DNA from: Globodera rostochiensis
Taxonomy: Eukaryota > Nematoda > Chromadorea > Rhabditida > Heteroderidae
Direction: 5' to 3'
Length of the DNA: 64,000 bases
Assembly (NCBI GenBank): GCA_018350325.1
Contig: JAEVLN010000027.1
Location: forward strand, 434,001 to 498,000
The notes under the pieces were generated by a model, which did not search any database, was not told where the DNA came from, and was given only the letters and a program-made list of their open reading frames with translations. A program made the translations under genes and the position numbers. Positions 56,160 through 64,000 of the stretch are shown in pieces (within the stretch, counting starts at the first letter, position 1; every line of letters begins with the position of its first letter).

Positions 56160-57324
56160 ATGGGCTCAATTGTTTTATTTATTTTGTTCATTTTTTCGCT
56201 GAATTCTGTCCAAGCGATGGTCGTCGCCGAATTGGAGGATCAGAAACTGTCGAATGCTTACAAATTTGCTGAATTGGAACAGCAGAATGCTCTGCAGGAA
56301 AAGGTCGTCAAAATGAAGGAGTATCAGAAGCAACAGCAACAGACCATTGACGACTTGCAAAAGAAAGTTGCCGTGTTAAATGTTAAAATAATTGCAAAAG
56401 GTAATTCCAATAGAAAAGGCATCTGTTTTTTGAGCTTCAAATATTTTGGAAAAGAAAAATAAAAATTTTCATTTTTCTTAGGACTAATCACACAACAAAA
56501 TCGATGGAATTCTACTGCATGTCACGAACATTGAGCCGGATCGGTTGATTGTCCAATTTACTGGGAAAAAGTGGGGTAAAAATTATTCTGTTTAAGAATT
56601 TGATTAAAACATTTTATTTTGAAGAGTTAAGAAATTTTTGAATTAACAACATTTTTCAGGGGAGCGTTCTGTGCTCGCTGAATGGCCAATTCCAAAAAAG
56701 GATTTTGGCCTTTTCTTCTACGAAGTGACCATCTCAGGGGAAGAAGGGTAGGGTAATTTATAAACAATTGCTGTGCTTTTGAGATACCATTATTAATATT
56801 TAGTTTTATTTCCATTGGACTTGGGACAAAACAAATGCCATTGGACAACTCGGTTGGATGGTACAACGGCACTTGCGGATACGATAGCCAGGGCTCTATT
56901 TGGAGTGAAATGGTTGAGGGATGTTCCCACTGGAAAGAAGCTCCTTTCAACTGGGGAAAGCCTTCGTTTGGCGTTGGTGACGTCATCGGCTGCGGCGTCG
57001 ATTTGGCAACTCGCCAAATCATTTACACTAAAAATGGACAGCGTTTGGGTAAGAAAACAGTGCAAAATATATTTTATCATATGTTATTTAAGTTCTAATA
57101 ATTTTGGCTTTAGTGATTTTGTGGATGCATAAAAAATATTTTGCATTTAAATCTTTTTAATAATTTATTTTGTTTTATTTTTGTTTTTTGCAGGAACTGC
57201 CGGTTTTTGTGTCGATTCTGCAGCTGATTTGTTTCCATGTGTTACGTTGTACAATCCTGGCACCAAAATTGAAGCAAATTTTGGCCCGAATTTCAAATTT
57301 AACATTGCCGCCGATGGCATTTAG
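56160..57324 (+). pseudogene. SPRYSEC-type secreted SPRY gene E (one 11-bp deletion)
   Basis: Exons 56160-56400, 56482-56575, 56660-56747, 56804-57048, 57194-57324. The start at 56160 gives MGSIVLFILFIFSLNSVQA, a typical signal peptide. An upstream in-frame ATG at 56103 would bury it, so I prefer 56160. A coiled-coil segment follows (AELEDQKLS...QQQQTIDDLQKK), then SPRY exons with [65 protein letters not shown]. The first SPRY exon lacks 11 bp after NSTACHE compared with its paralogues, which puts TGA in frame. Everything else is intact. SPRYSECs are secreted cyst-nematode effectors acting inside host cells (established knowledge). This copy is probably dead in this allele. Confidence 0.75.
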
Positions 57325-57389
57325 AAAGTAAAAACCCGAGGATTTATTGAATTTTGCTGTTGACGGTTTCCGTCGTTTTTGTTGTTTTT

Positions 57390-58215
57390 CTACCAGTATT
57401 TCGGTAAAATACCGAAACCGAAAAATACCGACCAAAAAAACTCGGGATACCGACCGGTATTCGGTATTTTTTTGAAAATTTTGTAATTTCAATTTAAAAT
57501 GAACATAACTTTTAACCAATACTTATAATGGATTGTGGGCAATGTTTTGTTGAGAAAAATAAGCATCTTAGCTGTTGCTGAGTTCATTTACCTAAGTAAA
57601 TTTGATGTGAAAATTTTTTTGATGAAAACCCAAATGCTCTCCCCCCCCCCTCTTTGGTTTGGTTTGTTAATCCCAAAGCACTTTTTCGGCTATTTCTCAG
57701 CTATTAATTTTTGTAAACCAAAAGATCCCCCCTATGGTTTTTTTCACCAAAAATCGGGAGAGGGACCATGGGAGTTCTGCATTTTTTACAAATTCAACCC
57801 AATTTTGCTGAGCAGAAAAATAAAATTTCAATTTTAAACCAAAATTTTTTTTTAATTTTAGAAATTGTTTTCCTTACAATAGATGCTTATAGAAAGTAGG
57901 GAAAAAATTTTTCCACGCTGCGGATCCGAACCCTCACATGACTACCCAACAGCATCCACCACTCACCACTACACCATCCTGATCGAGATAGTCAAAAAAA
58001 AGATATCAATTTTAAAAATACCGAAAAATACCGCGGTATTGCGAGCTGGCTCGGTATCGGTATTTCGGTAAAATACCGAAAAAATACCGATACCGAAAAA
58101 TACCGAAATCCCAAAAATTTTCTCGGTCGGTATACCGAATCGGTAATACCGAAAAAATACCGCGGTAATACCGAAAAATACCGCGGTAATACCGTACCGT
58201 GCCGAACACTAATTT
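57390..58215. repeat. 'aaataccgaaa' MITE-like region
   Basis: Dense 'ggtaaaataccgaaa' words at both ends (57395-57470 and 58015-58205), a tRNA-like reversed segment (about 57905-57985) and an end reading taccgtgccgaacacta near 58209. The left boundary is unclear. Confidence 0.5.
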
Positions 58216-58562
58216 ATACAACAAAATAATTAAGGTGTAACCGATCAAAAATGAGAGGGGGCCACCAAATTTCTTCAAATCCATCTTAATTATTCTAAAT
58301 CAATCAGAATGCGTAACTAAAATTTTTCAAAATAAGGATAGTGAAGGTCAAAAATAAGATTTTGCTCGCATTTGCTGGCATAAATAAGGACATTACAAAA
58401 TGTTCAAAAATGCAGTAAATTTTTATTTTAAAAAAGCAATTTTTTGCAAATTCTGCTTTACTTTTAGGTAGGGTAGGACGGGACCGGGACCAATGATATA
58501 TATATATTTCGTTCGATTTTGAGTCTGGGTTCTTCTTTGTTATGTGTCAACAAAAAAAATGT

Positions 58563-59175
58563 TTTCTAATTTAATAAAAAGCTGTTTATGGGGGTTTTTG
58601 GGGTCGTAGAATCCGAATCTGACCCCATTTCGACCAATTCCGAACCCCGAAACCGAGTTCGAACAAAATTTATAAAAATTTTTTTTTCGGATTTTTAAAT
58701 TTAAATCTGCGTTTAATTTTTGAATTGTGCAGGCCGACGCTTGCAGTCATGAGAGCAGACCTCGTTGTTGAAAGAACGCAATTGCGGAATTTTCATCTGG
58801 GACTTGGGCAATAGGGAGTCATAGTTCAGGCCATATTGCGGGAAATGGCAAAAGAGGAATTGGTTGCCCACCTCATCTCTCATTCTTTAATTTCCCTTAT
58901 CATATATTGCCTACAAAGGTCAGCGAGATCGAGAAGTAAAGGTCATTTAACTTTGTTATCAATCTCGAGTCAACAACAAGCAAATATTCGTGCATTGCCT
59001 CAAGTCCTGCTGAGAACGAACGGATCGAATGGCGGCAAAAAAAATTGACGATTTAAATTTAAAAATGCGGAAAAAATTTTTTTATAAATTTGTTCGAACT
59101 CGGGTTCGGAATTCGAAATTGAGGTCAGATTCGGATTCTACGACCCCAAAAACCCTCCAAAATAGCTTTTTATTA
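58563..59175. mobile_element. Foldback element with ~110-bp inverted ends, copy 2
   Basis: Same family as 37928-38325, with the common interior in the opposite orientation and extra sequence (about 58730-58920). It ends 250 bp before the SPRY gene F start codon. Confidence 0.7.
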
Positions 59176-59424
59176 ATTAAAAAACATTTTCAAAAAAAAC
59201 GAGTTGATGATTTACCGTTGGCATTTTTGTTGGCGCGACAAATCCCCGCCCATAACAATTTACAGATCTTTATTCCCTCTCCCCCTTTGACCTGTCAACT
59301 CACTTCTGTTTTCTCCAATATTTGGCAAATTCCTCCCCCACATCCCAAAATATTATATCGATCGCCCGGTTAAAAGAATTTAACGTCTTAGAAACTAAAA
59401 TTTAGAATTTTGGAGTAAATTAAT

Positions 59425-61654
59425 ATGAATCCATCCGAAGAATTGGTTCTTTTGCGTGCCAGAATTGCCCAATTGGAACGGCAACAAACGATCAATTCGC
59501 CAGCCTCCTCAAGTGCCGGTTTCAATTTGGTGCCACAAAATGCAAAGCGTAGAAGAATTGAAGAAGGAGAAAACACGAAAGAATTGGTCGGCAGAATGCG
59601 TGAACAATTGGAGGAATGGAAAAGGATTACAAAACTCGAGCTCGAAAATGTGTGAATATATTTTCTAACAAAAAAAGGCTTTGTTCTTTGCCATTTGTCA
59701 GAAGGCACTCCGCGCCGAATTGGAACATCAGAAGCTGTTAATTGCTCATAATACTCTGCAGACAAAGGTGGAGCAGTATCAGGACAAACAGCAACAGAGC
59801 CGAGAGGACTACGAGAAATTGTTAAACGCTCACAAGAAACTAATGAAAGAGATGAAGGAACAACAGAAAATGGACGCTTTGAGGCAACAACAGCACCAAA
59901 AGGAAACCAATGACAAAATCGATTGGTTAAATGAGGATCAGCAGAAGCTAGTTTCCATTGATCAGTTTTCCCAAGTCCAAACGAGGATCAGCGACTTGGA
60001 ACACAAGCAAAAGGATGATCAGGAAGAAGAATCGCTGAAGTCTGTCCAAGCGATGGTAGTTGCCGAATTGAAGCAACAGAACATAAAGTTGCAAAGTGAC
60101 CAGAAGGCATTGTTGGAAAGACTTGATGGACTTGAACAAAAGCAAACGGAACAACAAAAAGCTGAAAACGCACTGAGTGCAACGATTGATCAAGTAAGTT
60201 TAAAGAGGGCATTGGCTGATGTCAATGCTATGATTTTTAGGTTGAGTTGGGCGGGCGGGAATATTTTGGAAAAAGCGAAATTGGAGTCAAAAAAAAAAAA
60301 ATCGGTTAATGGACACAAAATAAAAGACAAATAATAGCAAAAATCGGAACCATTAAATACAACTTTTTAGCAATGCAAAGAACGTGAAGAGAAACTGAAC
60401 AACTTTTTGGAGCAGTTTATTGAAGGACAAAATAAAAAGTTTGAGGAACAGAATGAAACGGACAGAAGAATGTTTCAGCAGCAAATTGATGCATTAGAAA
60501 ACTGTTGGAAAAAGGAGCTCGAAAAGGTGGGAAATATGGGCAAATAATTTAAGAGTTATTTTTAAAGTTGGAGGGGACCTGGTTTTTTGGAAAAATCGGA
60601 AGCGGAGTCAAAAGTCAAAAAGGGAAGGGCTAAATTTTTGTCCCAAAATTAAAGGGAATAAATCAGCTGAAGGAAGAACTGAGTGGAAAAATGGAGCAGT
60701 ATCAGAACAAACAGCCACAGAAAGCACAAAAGGGAAATGGTAGGGGCATTGTTGTTTAAATGCTTTCATATAAAAAATTTGGTCTTATCTTTTTTTGAAA
60801 AATATTTAAATTGAAATTAACAAAAAAATGAATAACCTAGCAGGACTAATCCCGCAACAAAATCGATGGGATTCCACGGCATGTCACGACGAACTAGCGC
60901 TCACTGAGTCCGATCAATTGATTGTCCAATATACTGGGGAGAATTTGAGTAAAGCATTATTTTGTTATTAAATTAATTAAACCAAAAAAATGCTTCTTTA
61001 ACATTTTCCGCTTATTTAGCATGGCGCTCTATTTTCGCTGAACGGCCAATTCCTGCAAACAATTTCGGCATTTTCTACTACGAAGTTTGGATATTAGCGA
61101 AAGAAGGGTAATTTAAATAAATAAATAGTCAAGCTTCGAATGCTTTAGAGCAACAGTTTACTTTAAAAAAATTTTAGTTTTTAGCGCTATTCACATTGGA
61201 CTTGGGACTAAACAAATGCCATTGGGCACACCGGTTGGATGGTGCAAAGGCACTTACGCGTACGCAAGCCATGGCTATTTTTTGGGACACGCCGCTGACG
61301 GATGTCGCGGACGCTTCTTTGGTGGGCGTCCGTACATCGAACGAAAGCCCAAATTTGGCGTTGGTGACGTCATCGGATGCGGCGTGGATTTGGCAACACG
61401 CCAAATCATTTACACAAAAAATGGAAAGCGTTTGGGTAAGAAAGAAAAAGAATAATAAAGGGCAATTTAATTTTAAGAAGAATTACACTAAATGAGTTAA
61501 CTAATTTATATATTTGCGATTTATTTTGGTTTTTGCAGAAACTACCGGTTTGCTTGCCCCTTTTGCCGGTGAATTGTTTCCGTGCGTTTCGTTGTGTTAT
61601 CCTAGCGACAAAATTGAAGCAAACTTTGGGCCAGACTTTGAATATAAATTCTGA
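59425..61654 (+). CDS. Coiled-coil SPRY protein F, intact, no signal peptide (501 aa)
   Basis: Eight exons join in frame: 59425-59649, 59702-60193, 60371-60526, 60667-60739, 60844-60948, 61020-61107, 61185-61435, 61539-61654. Residues ~1-315 are mostly coiled coil ([29 protein letters not shown], then long Q/K/E-rich helices). A basic patch NAKRRRIEE at about residue 40 could be a nuclear signal. The SPRY domain covers ~316-501 ([50 protein letters not shown]) and ends [10 protein letters not shown]. The N-terminus is charged with no signal peptide, so it is not a classical SPRYSEC. Pseudogenes D and E are its paralogues. The acceptor of the fourth exon is the least certain junction. Likely an intracellular SPRY scaffold. 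Confidence 0.8.
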
Positions 61655-62868
61655 CGTTTGAGGAAGAAGCCCGTCACAATTTTCTTTTAATTTATTTATT
61701 TTTAAAAAATGTTGTCGATAGATTTTAGTTTGTTTTCAAAATTTGTCTGATTTGATTTTTGTGCCATTTTGCAAATCTGACTCGAATAAAGAAAATGAAT
61801 TTTCCTTGCCTTGATTCTGACTTTTTGTTAACACCCGGGTTGTCGGGTTGTCAAATACCTTATTTATATGGCATTGCCATATTTGTGACTTTGGAAATTC
61901 TAATTTTTGAACATTTTGTTCAAAATCCTTGACAAAATTTTGACTCAATTTATTAATAGATTTGCAACCAAACTGTTAAAACACAGTAATTTTGAAGCGT
62001 TTTGAGAGTATATGAGGTTAGACTGCCTCGAAGGCGCCGTCAGGGAAAAGCCTAGGCTACGCCCCTGCCAAAAGTATGAAAAATCTTGCTAATTCTTGTA
62101 AATTTCCTGATTTTTTTTTCCGGTTTCTCAACCGATCAATGAGAGGGGGCCAATCCCTTCTAATCCAACTTAGTTATTCTAAATTGTTAGCTGTATAGCG
62201 AGTTGGTTAACCCTTTTTTAGGTATCTGCCGAAGATTTTTTAGTACCGGTGTTCGCCATTCCAAAAAATTCATTAGGAAAATGCAATAAAGCCTGAATTG
62301 CATTATTTTTGACAAAAATCTTTAAGGTTGCAAAGAAATTTTTGGCATTGCCTGCTAGTTGGCAGGGGCTGAAAGAGCGATTAGTACCTTAAAAAATGTC
62401 GTCGATGAGAATCGGTTCAGCCTTCAAGCGGAGAACATTTCAAAGTTAATGATTGCTAATTCTCTTTTATTGAACAATATTTCATTTTTATGTTAAACCA
62501 TTTTTTGCTTTCATTTTATGAATATTATATACCTACTGATAAAAAACATGATTTTTCCAAAATAATAACAAAATGTTTGTGAGGGATTTATTGCATAACC
62601 AAAGATTTACGCTTAAATCCTATTATTTTGCCAAATTCATTTTTTGCCCCGATTACCTTTCAAAGAAAATGATTCGATGAATAATTGAGATTCCAAGTAA
62701 AGAAATTTAACCAATTGAATTGCCATACTAAAATCTCCTTTTTTTTCCTCAAAAACAATCTCTTTAAGAGATAAAACAAGAGTAAAACTCGCAAGAAAGA
62801 TCAATAAAATAATGTATTATGTTTTGAAACCCCAAAGCACAAAATTCATCCTCCACGAAGACAAAGAA
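61655..62868. other. AT-rich gene-free stretch
   Basis: A short GC-module trace (gaaggcgccgtcaggg near 62030) next to a MITE-like end (ggctacgcccctg), a stretch near 62100-62190 resembling about 58230-58300, and otherwise nothing. Confidence 0.4.
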
Positions 62869-63125
62869 TTAGCCAAAAAGTAGACCCCTCCTGAAGTTGT
62901 ACTCAGCCAATGTTCGATCTCCCTCAAGCAGTTTCCCTGAACAAAAAGCCCATTAGTGAGAATGATGAATTTCGACTCGCAAAGATCACTCCCTGTTGGC
63001 CCGTTGGGATGCCCTCTTTGTCCACAATCTTTTCTTTCACCTCCTCAACAGTGTTCTCGGCAACAACGCCCAAAGTGATTGTCTTCCCTGTGAGACATTT
63101 CACAAAAATTTGCCTGATTGGAACG
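62869..63125 (-). pseudogene. Ubiquitin-like gene fragment
   Basis: Minus reading [20 protein letters not shown] and [19 protein letters not shown] matches the first half of ubiquitin. After a possible GC-AG intron the frame is off by one, and DRTLAEYN continues the ubiquitin fold, but the LRLRGG tail is absent. Leu/Val changes and the frameshift mark it as diverged and probably dead. Confidence 0.65.
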
Positions 63126-63149
63126 GCGGCCGCTGATTGATCTGAATCA

Positions 63150-63801
63150 TAGATAGACAAGGGGGGAGGGGCAACCCCTGCAGGTGCTTTTCAGACCCCT
63201 TCTACGCTGAGTGGAGAATTGCAACGGATACAGTTTAGGAAGAGCACTGCGCGTATGGTGCAGATACACGCTGATGATCTCGTCACGTGTCAACACTCCG
63301 GAAGGAACTGTCAAAAGCAAAGCTCAAATTCAAACGGATATTGGAGACGAATTTTAAGAAATTATCCGTCTTAGGCGTACCTAGCAAACTATGGAGCGCG
63401 AGAAGGAAGTCACCTAAGCCCTCCCCCCCCCCCATTCATTACATACCAATAATTTTAGAAAAATCCTTTTGAGGGATGAGCGGAAAACGAATTTTAAAGA
63501 GTGCCGGGCCGAGCATTTCGCGTCTATTCGCCGCCGAACGCTCTTTCCCATTTTGACGGCATTTTTCGTCCGCCCATAAAAAAGCCTAGAAAAAGTGCGG
63601 CGGAATGTACAATATAAATAAACCAAAAAAGAGATATTTGCCACTTACAGCAATCCAAATTTTAATTTCTTCGCCAACGTTCAGCTGGTCACGGCCCAAA
63701 ATTTCACACAATAATTTTTGATCAATTTGCAAAAAATCTTTTGATTGGATCAAAGTTGCTGCATTCTTATCGATGTGATCAAAACAATTGCGAGCAAAGT
63801 C
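63150..63801 (-). pseudogene. BTB-BACK gene copy G (BACK exons; 5' part not in window)
   Basis: Three exons with the same sizes and phases as in gene 47088: 63801-63649 (DFARNCFDHIDKNAATLI...LLCEILGRDQLNVGEEI), 63585-63447 (AFLWADEKCRQNGKERSA), and from 63307 ([20 protein letters not shown]). No SPRY exon follows. Instead the ubiquitin-like fragment lies immediately downstream on the same strand. The BTB exons would lie beyond position 64000, so whether the gene is whole cannot be judged. Confidence 0.6.
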
Positions 63802-64000
63802 CTTAAATAAAATTATAAAAAATATTGCCGAATTCCGATTTTTTTGAAGCGAGAATTCCGATACGCTAACAAAAGGTTACCTTGACAAAATGTCACCTCA
63901 GGTGGTCTTTTGACCGATTTACACTTCAGTGGCATTTTGTCCGATTTACCGTTAGGTGACTTTTTGTACAAGTACGGGGGATCCCAGTTTACGAAAGTCA
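63802..64000. repeat. MITE-like words at the right edge
   Basis: 'caaaatgtcacctcaggtgg' type repeats resemble those near 18790-18850. The element continues past the window. Confidence 0.4.

Noticed and set aside
63150..63307. Single fused BTB-BACK-ubiquitin protein
   Set aside because: Needs a 28-nt intron and the ubiquitin part is frameshifted. Kept only as a finding to check.

Overview
This is eukaryotic DNA from a plant-parasitic cyst nematode (Globodera or a close heteroderid). I infer this from clustered SPRYSEC-type SPRY/B30.2 genes and BTB-BACK genes, short AT-rich introns (some GC-AG), AT-rich intergenic DNA, and very dense small transposons. There are no bacterial signatures. Gene models were spliced by eye from GT/GC-AG sites and phase. 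'Intact' means that every exon joins in frame.

Layout. 1-7.8 kb: a Ty3/gypsy-like gag remnant, two broken BTB genes, a GC-rich island between 33-bp inverted repeats, a 1-kb hAT-like MITE and a 14-bp minisatellite. 7.8-35.7 kb: a large inverted duplication with arms at about 7786-12836 and 27300-35719. Each arm carries one intact copy of an unrecognised secreted gene built from five cysteine-rich modules: 336 aa on the minus strand at 9568-12054 and 373 aa on the plus strand at 28067-33458. The right copy is swollen by transposons in its introns. Between the arms sits an 8.3-kb element with hAT-like ends. It contains a Helitron Rep-helicase gene, which is itself split by a 972-bp hAT-like MITE whose 8-bp target duplication is perfect. 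36-64 kb: a cluster of SPRY genes. It holds an intact BTB-BACK-SPRY fusion (473 aa, 47088-49628) and a broken sister copy (39094-41519). It also holds a broken SPRY gene with a signal peptide (56160-57324), an intact coiled-coil SPRY gene without one (59425-61654), SPRY pseudogenes at 51.8 and 53.3 kb, ankyrin tails lying convergent to the SPRY 3' ends, and at the right edge BTB-BACK exons next to a broken ubiquitin-like gene.

The transposon load is mostly non-autonomous. I could bound twelve elements by inverted ends and 8-bp flanking repeats. Several with unrelated ends share the same internal GC hairpin module, and some also carry a tRNA-like segment.

How the genes may work together (inference from family knowledge): SPRY proteins of this type are secreted effectors or host-like scaffolds, BTB-BACK proteins are Cullin-3 adaptors, and ubiquitin-like proteins belong to the same pathway. 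The cysteine-rich gene pair looks like a secreted parasitism or defence factor. The locus shows repeated duplication, domain swapping, gene conversion and decay.
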